Shown here in pieces: positions 17,968-26,726 of a stretch of DNA of 64,000 nt. Source of the DNA: an uncultured Bacteroides sp. (lineage in GTDB: Bacteria; Bacteroidota; Bacteroidia; Bacteroidales; Bacteroidaceae); assembly GCA_900553185.1 (NCBI GenBank), contig USCT01000002.1, forward strand, positions 120,140 through 184,139. Direction: 5' to 3'. How positions within the stretch are numbered: the stretch's first letter is position 1; every line of letters starts with the position of its first letter. The position numbers were made by a program, and so were the translations under genes. Under the pieces are notes generated by a model, which did not search any database, was not told the origin of the DNA, and saw only the letters and a list, made by a program, of their open reading frames with translations.

Positions 17968-20058
17968 TTATCGGGCTATTCTACGCAAACGAATACGTAA
18001 GTTAGAGAGCTCCATATCTGCATGAGCCGATGCAGGATTATGAGCTTTTACAGTTACCGTATGCGATTTTTTATTGGCTGTTTCATGGATATTAAAATCC
18101 TGACGGTAAATCACCGGATGCTCTGCCGGACGAAGCAGATAACCCGTTTTATCTTCGAAACGGTTGTATACACACAATACCAACTGATTATCTCCTTTCT
18201 GAAGCGGAAGGAGTACTTTCTCAGAACGGAAAGTACAGCGGTAAGGATTCAAGTGTTTCAAAATAGATTTTCCATTCAGATAAATCTCTATGCCATTTCC
18301 AGCTCCAGCCTCAATCAACACCAGCTGCTTGGAAGGTGAATAAATATTTTGCATTACATAATATGTAGACAGAATATCACTGGAGAACTCATCCTGTTCC
18401 TTATCCGTTTCCTTCCACTGGCTTCTGCGTGCCAAAGGAGTATTTAAATCAGTCTTGATGGTAGACGGTGTATCAAATGATCCGCTTCCAGGGCCACAGA
18501 TATAACGTTTTCCCCAAACTGTACCGTTTTCAGGTTCCAACGGTTCAGCTTTTCCATCCTGTAATGTGACAGTATACAATTTTCCATCTACAGACAAATC
18601 AATGGTTCTTCCTTTCTCCTGATCGGTGTATACAAACTGAAGCTGTTTCAATAAATTCTGTTCTACATTCCAGTTATATGCCACAGTACTCCGATAGTTA
18701 CTGTAATAATCAAAGCAAGAATAGCTATAATCGGGAGTTGCATTAGAAGCTGTCAGTGTCATACTTCTCACCGGAGAGGCCGGCTGTGGCTCTACTGTTT
18801 TGTCCAATTCCAGCGTCAGTACATGGACTGTAGAATCATTGTAAGCCGACGCAGGAATGGAAACGGTTATTTCGTCACCGTATTGCAAGTACATAGCCAT
18901 CTTCCCATCTCCCTTCATGAGTTTGTATCCAGGCATGTTCAACAGAATCTTTCCATCTTTGGGATAGACTCCTGAGAGAATCAAATAGAGATTATTATCT
19001 TTCCGGGTAACAGTTCCCCAGTCAAAATCATTCGGAAACGGAGAAGGCTCTGTCTGATAAACAGCATATCCATATTCATCCAACCATTTACCGATCGATT
19101 CCAATACCTGTTTTTCGAAAGGTACAATGCTTCCATCTCCCTTCGGGCCGATGTTCAGCAAAAAATTACCACCGTGCGACACGACATTGGTCAACTGACA
19201 AAGCTTCTGGTAGACTTTATCCTTCACTTCTCCACGTTTTTGCCAGGAACGGTAACTCCATGTCTCATCAAACATGGAAGCAGCTGTCTGCCAGGGAGTA
19301 TGCAGCGATCCTTCCGGATAAGCATTGTCTGCCATTACACAGAAATCGTACTGATCATTTCCCAAACGTCCGCTTACCATACAGTCCGGCTGTAACTTAT
19401 GTACCAGGTTATACAGTTCCTTACTCTGTTCCGGAGTATTCGAACCCATATCAAACCAGAATTCAGAAATCGGTCCGTAATTAGTCAATAACTCTGTAAT
19501 CTGAGCTTTTGAAAATTCCTGATGTTCTTTGGTTACGAAATCACAATTATGATCTGACATCGGTGAAGCATACGGATAGTTCCAGTCAATGATGGAAAAA
19601 TACAGTCCGAAACGCAACCCGGCCCGTTTACAGGCCTCAGACACTTCCTTTACAAAATCACGTTTACAAGGAGTCGCATCGTAAGAGTTATACGTAGTAG
19701 TAGCCGTATGGAACATACAAAAACCGTCATGATGTTTGGTAGTCAGCACAACCGACTTCATGCCTCCCCGCTTAGCCAATGCTACGATGGAATCGGCATT
19801 GAACAGAGTAGGATTAAAATCTTCTGCCAGCTGCATATATTCCTCTTTCGGGATTTTAGCAAAGGCTTGAATTTGTTCACTGTACCCAGAAGTAACGGGC
19901 TCTCCTTTCCACACACCTCCCGGTAAAGAATAAAGTCCAAAATGGATAAACATGGAATACTTGTTACCGTGCCAGGTTTTCAAAGCTTCCGGAGCTATTT
20001 GTGCCTGAGCAATTCCTGCCAGGACACAAACCAAGAAAGTGAAGATACATTTTCTCAT
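17968..20058 (-). CDS. GH29 alpha-L-fucosidase, secreted
   Basis: 696 residues from the ATG at 20058. An ATG at 20088 lies inside the -7 box (20086-20093), so it is rejected. A signal peptide (MRKCIFTFLVCVLAGIAQAQ) precedes the GH29 barrel: HFGLYSLPGG, TTKHHDGFCMF, and EFWFDMG with the nucleophile Asp at about 202. Then come LLNIGPKGDG and about 250 residues of beta-sandwich-like C-terminal sequence. It removes fucose from host glycans or plant polymers. The acid/base Glu is not fixed by motif in this family. No SusC/D or fucose genes are adjacent, so it stands alone. Confidence 0.93.
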   Translation of the reverse strand: MRKCIFTFLVCVLAGIAQAQIAPEALKTWHGNKYSMFIHFGLYSLPGGVWKGEPVTSGYSEQIQAFAKIPKEEYMQLAEDFNPTLFNADSIVALAKRGGMKSVVLTTKHHDGFCMFHTATTTYNSYDATPCKRDFVKEVSEACKRAGLRFGLYFSIIDWNYPYASPMSDHNCDFVTKEHQEFSKAQITELLTNYGPISEFWFDMGSNTPEQSKELYNLVHKLQPDCMVSGRLGNDQYDFCVMADNAYPEGSLHTPWQTAASMFDETWSYRSWQKRGEVKDKVYQKLCQLTNVVSHGGNFLLNIGPKGDGSIVPFEKQVLESIGKWLDEYGYAVYQTEPSPFPNDFDWGTVTRKDNNLYLILSGVYPKDGKILLNMPGYKLMKGDGKMAMYLQYGDEITVSIPASAYNDSTVHVLTLELDKTVEPQPASPVRSMTLTASNATPDYSYSCFDYYSNYRSTVAYNWNVEQNLLKQLQFVYTDQEKGRTIDLSVDGKLYTVTLQDGKAEPLEPENGTVWGKRYICGPGSGSFDTPSTIKTDLNTPLARRSQWKETDKEQDEFSSDILSTYYVMQNIYSPSKQLVLIEAGAGNGIEIYLNGKSILKHLNPYRCTFRSEKVLLPLQKGDNQLVLCVYNRFEDKTGYLLRPAEHPVIYRQDFNIHETANKKSHTVTVKAHNPASAHADMELSNLRIRLRRIAR

Positions 20059-20085
20059 AGTACGGATAAATAATGATTTTGGAAG

Positions 20086-20093
20086 CAAAGATA
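20086..20093 (-). promoter_or_regulatory. Promoter of the GH29 gene
   Basis: Minus-strand TATCTTTG matches TAnnTTTG. The predicted start is near 20080, about 22 nt before the ATG at 20058. Confidence 0.65.
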
Positions 20094-20179
20094 ATTACTT
20101 CTCTGTTTTTTTTAGTTTATACAGGCCGATTTTTGTAGAATATTTTATAGGAACAATCACTTCCGTAAAATATTTTCAA

Positions 20180-20237
20180 TAAAAGGCCTCGAAAACCAAG
20201 AAGCCCTGTCCGGCTTACATGATTTTCGAGGCTTTTA
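20180..20237 (-). terminator. Terminator after mutB
   Basis: TAAAAGCCTCGAAAA pairs with its complement across the site (one bulged G), followed by A/T-rich sequence, about 40 nt past the mutB stop. Confidence 0.7.
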
Positions 20238-20274
20238 TCCTTCACGCAGAAAAAGTTGGCTGAAATTTATTACT

Positions 20275-22419
20275 TTAGTCTTCCAGCAACAGTTCCATAA
20301 TCTGGCAAGCTGATTTAGCCACAGAAGTTCCAGGACCAAAAATGGCTACAACACCGGCTTTGTACAAGAAGTCGTAATCCTGTGGGGGAATGACTCCTCC
20401 GGCAAACACCAGAATATCTTCGCGTCCCAGTTTCTTTAATTCTTCAATAATCTGTGGAATCAACGTCTTATGTCCGGCAGCCAATGACGATACACCGACA
20501 GCATTCACGTCGTTCTCCACGGCTTCACGGGCAGCCTCTTCCGGAGTCTGGAACAACGGCCCCATATCTACATCGAATCCGCAATCGGCAAATCCGGTTG
20601 CGACAACCTTGGCACCACGGTCGTGTCCGTCCTGTCCCATTTTGGCAATCATGATACGTGGACGACGACCTTCTTTCTTTGCAAATTCTTCGGTCAGACT
20701 GCAAGCTCTTGCAAAATCTGCATCCTTTTTACTTTCTGATGAATACACGCCTGAAATAGTTCTGATAATAGCTTTATAACGTCCTACGACAGCTTCACAT
20801 GCATCGGAAATTTCTCCCAATGTAGCTCGTACCCGAGCTGCCTCCACAGCCAGTTCCAGCAGATTTCCTTTTCCCGTCTTTACACATTCGGTAATGGCGG
20901 CCAGAGCTTTATCCACTTCGGCCTGATTCCGTCCTTCTTTCAGCCGGCGCAGGTTCTCAATCTGTTCCTGACGTACTGCCGTATTATCCACTTCCAGGAT
21001 ATCAATCGGATCTTCTTTTTCCAGCCGGTATTTATTGGTACCTACAATGGTCTGTTCACCGGAGTCAATTCGGGCCTGAGTACGTGCAGCCGCCTCTTCG
21101 ATACGCATCTTTGGAATGCCGGTTTCGATGGCCTTGGCCATACCTCCAAGCTTCTCGATTTCCTGAATGTGTTCCCATGCCTTATGTGCCAGTTCGTTGG
21201 TCAACGATTCCACATAATAAGAACCTCCCCACGGATCGACATTCTTGCAGATTTGTGTTTCTTCCTGAATATAGATCTGAGTATTTCGTGCAATACGTGC
21301 CGAGAAGTCAGTAGGCAGGGCGATGGCCTCATCCAGTGCGTTGGTATGAAGAGACTGTGTATGTCCCAGTGCAGCCGCCATGGCTTCGATACAGGTACGT
21401 CCGACATTGTTGAACGGATCCTGTTCGGTAAGCGACCATCCGGAAGTCTGCGAGTGGGTACGCAACGCCAGTGACTTCGGATTTTTCGGATTGAACTGTT
21501 TCACGATCTTGGCCCACAGCATACGTGCCGCACGCATTTTGGCGATTTCCATGAAGTGATTCATACCGATAGCCCAGAAGAAGGACAGACGGGGTGCGAA
21601 AGCGTCGATGTCGATACCGGCAGCGATACCGGCACGAAGATATTCCAATCCGTCGGCCAACGTATAAGCCAGTTCGATGTCGGCTGTTGCCCCGGCTTCC
21701 TGCATGTGGTAACCCGAAATGGAAATAGAATTGAACTTCGGCATTTTCTGTGAAGTATACTCGAAAATATCTGAAATAATCTTCATAGAGAATGCAGGCG
21801 GATAAATATAGGTATTACGTACCATGAATTCCTTCAGGATATCATTCTGGATGGTACCCGCCATTTCTTCCAGCTTGGCTCCCTGCTCCAGTCCGGCATT
21901 GATATAAAACGCCATGATAGGCAATACAGCCCCGTTCATGGTCATGGAAACAGACATCTTGTTCAAAGGTATTCCATCGAACAGCACCTTCATGTTATCG
22001 AGTGAACAAATAGATACGCCAGCCTTGCCTACATCGCCTACTACACGCGGATGATCGGGGTCATAACCGCGGTGAGTCGGTAAATCGAAGGCTACAGACA
22101 ATCCCTTCTGACCCGATGCCAGATTACGGCGATAAAAAGCGTTTGATTCCTCAGCGGTAGAAAATCCCGCATACTGACGGATTGTCCACGGACGGAAAGT
22201 ATACATCATGGAATACGGGCCACGCAGGTAAGGAGGAATACCCGCCGCATAATTCAAGTGTTCCATACCTTCCAGGTCTTCCTTGGTATACACCGGTTTC
22301 ACCTGAATCTGTTCCGGAGTTTTCCAGTCGGCTGTAATGCCGTTGGCTTTCTGCCATTCCATGCCGTTCTGCGGATGGAATCCGGCATATATATCGATAT
22401 TTCTGAAATTTGGTTTCAT
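20275..22419 (-). CDS. mutB: Methylmalonyl-CoA mutase, large (catalytic) subunit
   Basis: 714 residues, usual for MutB/ScpA. It interconverts succinyl-CoA and methylmalonyl-CoA with adenosylcobalamin and is central to succinate-propionate fermentation in Bacteroides. The N-terminal barrel begins with FRPWTIRQYAGFSTAEESN. The C-terminal B12 domain has the base-off motif DGHDRG (in MGQDGHDRGAKVVATGFAD) and SSLAAGHKTLIP. It starts 3 nt after mutA ends, so the two subunits are probably co-translated. Confidence 0.98.
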   Translation of the reverse strand: MKPNFRNIDIYAGFHPQNGMEWQKANGITADWKTPEQIQVKPVYTKEDLEGMEHLNYAAGIPPYLRGPYSMMYTFRPWTIRQYAGFSTAEESNAFYRRNLASGQKGLSVAFDLPTHRGYDPDHPRVVGDVGKAGVSICSLDNMKVLFDGIPLNKMSVSMTMNGAVLPIMAFYINAGLEQGAKLEEMAGTIQNDILKEFMVRNTYIYPPAFSMKIISDIFEYTSQKMPKFNSISISGYHMQEAGATADIELAYTLADGLEYLRAGIAAGIDIDAFAPRLSFFWAIGMNHFMEIAKMRAARMLWAKIVKQFNPKNPKSLALRTHSQTSGWSLTEQDPFNNVGRTCIEAMAAALGHTQSLHTNALDEAIALPTDFSARIARNTQIYIQEETQICKNVDPWGGSYYVESLTNELAHKAWEHIQEIEKLGGMAKAIETGIPKMRIEEAAARTQARIDSGEQTIVGTNKYRLEKEDPIDILEVDNTAVRQEQIENLRRLKEGRNQAEVDKALAAITECVKTGKGNLLELAVEAARVRATLGEISDACEAVVGRYKAIIRTISGVYSSESKKDADFARACSLTEEFAKKEGRRPRIMIAKMGQDGHDRGAKVVATGFADCGFDVDMGPLFQTPEEAAREAVENDVNAVGVSSLAAGHKTLIPQIIEELKKLGREDILVFAGGVIPPQDYDFLYKAGVVAIFGPGTSVAKSACQIMELLLED

Positions 22420-22422
22420 AGC

Positions 22423-24291
22423 TTACTTAATTCCTAACTTTTCGTTATACGATTTCAAGGTTTCCAAAACGTTGCAACGGACATGAATGAAGTTCTCTAT
22501 ACCTGCAGCCTTCAATTCTTCCATGCAGGCCGGCGCTCCGGCAACGATAAACAAGACTTTGCCTTTCAGCAGTTCATAAGCCGGAATGGCATATTGGGCA
22601 TATTCATCGTCACTTGAACAGATCACCACAATATCAGCCTGTGCCTTCAAGGCTGCCTCGGCACCTTCCTCTACGGTAGAGAATCCCAGGTTATCAATCA
22701 CCTCATAACCGGCACAAGCCAGGAAATTGCAGGAGAACTGTGCACGAGCCTGACGCATGGCCAGGTTTCCGATAGTCAGCATGAAAGCTTTCGGACGCTT
22801 GCCGGAATGTTCTGTCTGCAAACGTAATGCTTCAAACTCACTGGCAGCCCGGTCAGTATTCAAGCTGGCAAAAGACGCCTCGTGTTCATGGTTTCCATGT
22901 CCTCCGCAGCCACAGCAGGAATCTTTCGGCATTTTTCCTTCTGCCCGTTCGTTGAAATTCGGATATTGATTGGTACCCAGTAATATTTCTTTCCGCTTCG
23001 ATACAGCTTCGTGACGTGCCTTGTTGCTGGCATTGACAGCATCCTGTATCATACCGTTCTGAATGGCTTTCACCATACCACCGGCATCTTCTATATCGAG
23101 GAACAGTTTCCAGGCTTCCTGTGCAATGGAAACGGTCAGTTTCTCAATATAATAAGAACCTCCTGCCGCATCGACGATACGGTTCAAATGAGACTCTTCT
23201 TTCAGCAACAACTGCTGATTGCGTGCAATACGTTCCGAAAAATCATCCGGGGTTTCATACACTTTATCGAACGGACTCACGGTAATGGAATTTACCCCGG
23301 CTATGGCGGCACTCATGGCTTCGGTCTGCGTACGAAGCAGATTTACATGCGAGTCAAACAAGGTCAGGTTGAAAGTGGAAGTTTCGGCATGAGCAACCAT
23401 CTTACAGGCACATTCCTTTTCGGGTCCATACGCTTTGACAATATCAGCCCACAGCATACGGGCAGCCCGGAATTTGGCAATCTCCATAAAATAATTGGAA
23501 CTGATACCGAAATTAAACTTGATTTTCCGTGCAGCCAGATCTACCGGTACACCTGCTTCTACCAGCGCATTCAGGTAATAATTACCCCATGCCAGTGCAT
23601 ATCCCAGTTCCTGATAAATATAAGCTCCCGCATTATTCAATTGCAGGGAGTTGACAGCGATGCAACGGAACTTAGGATACGGAGCAAATATCTTCACCAG
23701 TTCCGCCCCCTGGCCGATCAGTGCGCTCAAGTCTTTTCCTTTCTGCAGCATTTTACTGATCGGATCGAAATTGATTGATCCCTGAATCTTTTCCGGATCA
23801 TATCCTTTTTCCTTGAAATAACCGACCAGCAATTCGGCCAGCTGAACAGTATGGCGCTGGCAGGTATTAAAATTCAATTCAATGCATTCGCAACAAATAT
23901 CTTTCAGCAAAGTTTTCAGATACTCCGCATTCAATGATTTGGCCGGGACATGAAATCCCAGTGAATCAACTCCTTTATTCAGAATATCCAGTGCTTTGGC
24001 ATTGGCCTCTGCCGGGTCGTCCATACGAATATCCTGCCGGATAAACCACGTATTGTCATTTTTCTTAATGCCACGAAGATAAGGATATTCTCCCGGAAGT
24101 CCGTCCGTAGTTTTCAGCCCTTCCAGGTCTTCCTGCCGATAAAAGGGTTTGACCTTGAAACCTTCATTGGTTTTCCACACCAACTTCTTTTCGTAATCAG
24201 CCCCTTTCAGATCCACTTGTATTTTGTCCATCCATTCTTGGGTAGACACCGGAGGAAAGTCAGAAAAGAGTTTTTCTTTACTATCTGCCAT
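22423..24291 (-). CDS. mutA: Methylmalonyl-CoA mutase, small subunit
   Basis: 622 residues. It has the same barrel plus B12-like fold as MutB, but the C-terminal domain lacks DxHxxG (MLTIGNLAMRQARAQ sits at that position), as expected of the non-catalytic partner. Near residues 455-470, between the two domains, is a Cys/His-rich stretch, SCCGCGGHGNHEHE, that could bind a metal. It is first in the mutAB operon, with a -7 box at 24370-24377. Confidence 0.97.
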   Translation of the reverse strand: MADSKEKLFSDFPPVSTQEWMDKIQVDLKGADYEKKLVWKTNEGFKVKPFYRQEDLEGLKTTDGLPGEYPYLRGIKKNDNTWFIRQDIRMDDPAEANAKALDILNKGVDSLGFHVPAKSLNAEYLKTLLKDICCECIELNFNTCQRHTVQLAELLVGYFKEKGYDPEKIQGSINFDPISKMLQKGKDLSALIGQGAELVKIFAPYPKFRCIAVNSLQLNNAGAYIYQELGYALAWGNYYLNALVEAGVPVDLAARKIKFNFGISSNYFMEIAKFRAARMLWADIVKAYGPEKECACKMVAHAETSTFNLTLFDSHVNLLRTQTEAMSAAIAGVNSITVSPFDKVYETPDDFSERIARNQQLLLKEESHLNRIVDAAGGSYYIEKLTVSIAQEAWKLFLDIEDAGGMVKAIQNGMIQDAVNASNKARHEAVSKRKEILLGTNQYPNFNERAEGKMPKDSCCGCGGHGNHEHEASFASLNTDRAASEFEALRLQTEHSGKRPKAFMLTIGNLAMRQARAQFSCNFLACAGYEVIDNLGFSTVEEGAEAALKAQADIVVICSSDDEYAQYAIPAYELLKGKVLFIVAGAPACMEELKAAGIENFIHVRCNVLETLKSYNEKLGIK

Positions 24292-24369
24292 AGTGATGAG
24301 TGTTTTTATTTATAATTAGATTTAAATAGATGTTCTCTGTCAGGACGAATCCTGTAAATTGTGTATAGG

Positions 24370-24377
24370 CAAATATA
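24370..24377 (-). promoter_or_regulatory. Promoter of mutA-mutB
   Basis: Minus-strand TATATTTG matches TAnnTTTG. I see no good -33 box. The implied leader is about 75 nt. Confidence 0.5.
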
Positions 24378-24656
24378 CTAAAATCTTCTTATCTTTATCG
24401 ATTTTAGTTGAAAAATGCAAGTTTCCTAAACATTTATTGGGGATTTCTTGATTTTTTTCGGATGTCTTTGCAAACCGCTCCATCCCCCTGTACCTTCCTA
24501 CAACCATGACAGCCATAATATATATGGTGTAACATCCTACAGCAAGAAAAGATCCGCCCTCTCCAGCCATTTACAAAAAGGCGCCAAATCGGCTTCCTGC
24601 AAAGAAAAGAGTAATGACTACAGAAGAATTTAAGACAAATTATTGTGAATGAAAAA

Positions 24657-24687
24657 TTTGTTCTCTTCGCAGAAATACTTACATTTG
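24657..24687 (+). promoter_or_regulatory. Promoter of the YidE/AspT-type transporter
   Basis: TTTG (24657-24660), 19 nt, then TACATTTG (24680-24687): a textbook Bacteroidetes promoter 22 nt before the ATG. Confidence 0.75.
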
Positions 24688-24709
24688 CCGAAAGTTTAAA
24701 TTTGATATT

Positions 24710-26386
24710 ATGAATTGGGTTCAAGATTTATTGACTAATCCCAACTCCATTGCGCATATTGTTGCACTTTATTCCTTTGTCATTGCAGCAGGCGTATTGT
24801 TGGGAAAGATCAAGTTCTTCGGCATTTCGCTAGGAGTAACTTTTGTCTTGTTCGTAGGAATCCTGGTCGGACACTTCGGATTTACAGGCAATCCGGCTAT
24901 CCTTTCTTTCTTACAAGATTTTGGTCTTATTTTATTTGTATTCTGTATCGGTCTGCAGGTCGGTCCTTCATTCTTTTCTTCCTTCAAGAAAGGAGGCATA
25001 GCGATGAACCTGCTTGCGGTGGGTATAGTAGCGTTAAACATCACGGTAGCACTGGTCATGTACTTTGCTCTGCAAGGACGGGTAGAACTTCCGATGATGG
25101 TCGGAATCCTGTGTGGAGCCGTTACCAACACACCGGGACTTGGTGCCGCCAACGAAGCGCTGCAGCAGCTGCACTATCAGGGACCGGAAATCGCCATGGG
25201 GTATGCGTGTGCTTATCCGTTGGGAGTAATGGGTATCATTCTTTCCCTGATTGTTATCCGCTTCATCTGCCGGGTTAATCTAACCAAGGAATCGGAAGAG
25301 ATTCAGCGGGAAGAAGACGCCAATCCGCACCTGAAACCGTACACCATCTCCCTGCGCGTAGAAAATGCAGCCTTGAGTGGGAAAAACCTGCTGCAGGTAC
25401 AATCATTCCTGGCACGTGACTTTGTATGTACCCGTATCATTCAAGACGGACACATGAATACTCCCAACGCCAATACCGTGCTGCGTGTAGGCGACTGCAT
25501 GTTTATCGTATGTGCTGAAGACGATTCAGAAGCCATCATGGCCTTTATCGGTCCTAAGGTAGAAGTAGACTGGAACGATTCAAGTCATCAGGAAAAACCG
25601 ATGGTTTCCCGACGTATCTTGATTACACAGCCCAACATCAACGGTAAGACATTGGGCGAACTTCACTTCAGCAGCATGTATGGTGTAAACGTAACCCGTG
25701 TAAACCGTTCGGGTATGGACCTGTTCGCAGCCCGTCAACTGACATTGCAGGTAGGTGACCGTGTAATGGTAGTCGGTCCACAGGACGCTATCGAACGTGT
25801 AGCCAACCTGCTGGGTAACCAGTTGAAACGTCTGGATCATCCGAACATCGTCACCATCTTTATCGGAATCCTGTGCGGAATCCTGTTCGGTAGTCTGCCT
25901 ATCGCCATTCCGGGTATGCCTACTCCGGTAAAACTGGGTCTGGCCGGCGGTCCGCTGATTATCGCCATTCTGATTGGCCGTTTCGGACACAAAGTAAAAC
26001 TGGTAACCTATACTACCATGAGCGCCAACTTAATGCTACGCGAAGTAGGACTGGTATTGTTCTTGGCAAGTGTAGGTATCAAAGCCGGTGAGAACTTCGT
26101 ACAGACAGTAGTAGAAGGCGACGGCCTGCTGTATGTAGGTATCGGATTCCTGATTACGTTCATTCCACTGGTCATTATCGGAATGATTGCCCGCTGGCAC
26201 CATAAAATCAATTACTACACCCTGATGGGATTGATTGCCGGTAGCAATACAGACCCACCTGCATTGGCGTATGCCAATCAGATAGCAGGCAACGACGCTC
26301 CGGCAGTAGGTTACTCTACCGTATATCCGTTGAGTATGTTCCTGCGTATTCTTACGGCACAGTTGCTGATTCTGCTGCTGGCTTAG
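24710..26386 (+). CDS. AspT/YidE/YbjL-family putative transporter with RCK domains
   Basis: 558 residues. Two membrane halves of about five helices each (N-terminal to about 180, C-terminal from about 380) carry the duplicated signatures GAVTNTPGLGAANEALQQL and GLIAGSNTDPPALAYANQI. Between them are two TrkA-C (RCK_C) regulatory domains: SGKNLLQVQSFLARDFVCTR and NGKTLGELHFSSMYGVNVTR. The family includes the aspartate:alanine antiporter AspT, but the substrate of this branch is unknown. It is monocistronic, with its own promoter and terminator. Confidence 0.9.
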   Translation: MNWVQDLLTNPNSIAHIVALYSFVIAAGVLLGKIKFFGISLGVTFVLFVGILVGHFGFTGNPAILSFLQDFGLILFVFCIGLQVGPSFFSSFKKGGIAMNLLAVGIVALNITVALVMYFALQGRVELPMMVGILCGAVTNTPGLGAANEALQQLHYQGPEIAMGYACAYPLGVMGIILSLIVIRFICRVNLTKESEEIQREEDANPHLKPYTISLRVENAALSGKNLLQVQSFLARDFVCTRIIQDGHMNTPNANTVLRVGDCMFIVCAEDDSEAIMAFIGPKVEVDWNDSSHQEKPMVSRRILITQPNINGKTLGELHFSSMYGVNVTRVNRSGMDLFAARQLTLQVGDRVMVVGPQDAIERVANLLGNQLKRLDHPNIVTIFIGILCGILFGSLPIAIPGMPTPVKLGLAGGPLIIAILIGRFGHKVKLVTYTTMSANLMLREVGLVLFLASVGIKAGENFVQTVVEGDGLLYVGIGFLITFIPLVIIGMIARWHHKINYYTLMGLIAGSNTDPPALAYANQIAGNDAPAVGYSTVYPLSMFLRILTAQLLILLLA

Positions 26387-26410
26387 CCTAAGCTGAAACG
26401 TTTTTATATT

Positions 26411-26476
26411 AATTGTCCTTTTGCTATCGGTTTTATTCCTGTCGGGGTAATCCGCATAGTGAAAGGACAATTTTTA
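26411..26476 (+). terminator. Terminator of the YidE-type transporter gene
   Basis: AATTGTCCTTT pairs with AAAGGACAATT, followed by TTTTTATT. The loop is long, about 40 nt. Confidence 0.75.
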
Positions 26477-26666
26477 TTGATCACCGTACAACATCAACAA
26501 GAAAAATGCTGATCAAAAAAATGAGATTCCCCTTATCCTGGTACATCACAGGAAATGCCACATACCACCTCAAAAATCAAATGTAACAAGCGGCTTTACC
26601 ATCGATTCTACAGAACCGTACGCCACCTTTTTCTTTTCTACCTGCCAATAAGTCCCGATTTATAGC

Positions 26667-26674
26667 TAACTTTG
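26667..26674 (+). promoter_or_regulatory. Promoter of the ABC-F gene
   Basis: TAACTTTG matches TAnnTTTG, about 50 nt before the ATG. Confidence 0.6.
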
Positions 26675-26726
26675 CCTCCAGAAAATAAAAACGAAAATCA
26701 ATCAATTCACCTTTATAACATAATAT

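Larger units (their letters stand above)
24292..24709. other. Divergent intergenic region mutA / YidE-type transporter
   Basis: 418 bp without a convincing gene. It holds the mutA leader and promoter on the left, an unremarkable middle, and the transporter promoter on the right. Short frames in the middle have no initiation signal or recognisable product. Confidence 0.6.
26387..26726. other. Intergenic region before the ABC-F gene
   Basis: 340 bp. It contains the terminator at 26411-26476, about 180 bp with no recognised element, and the ABC-F promoter at 26667-26674. Confidence 0.6.
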
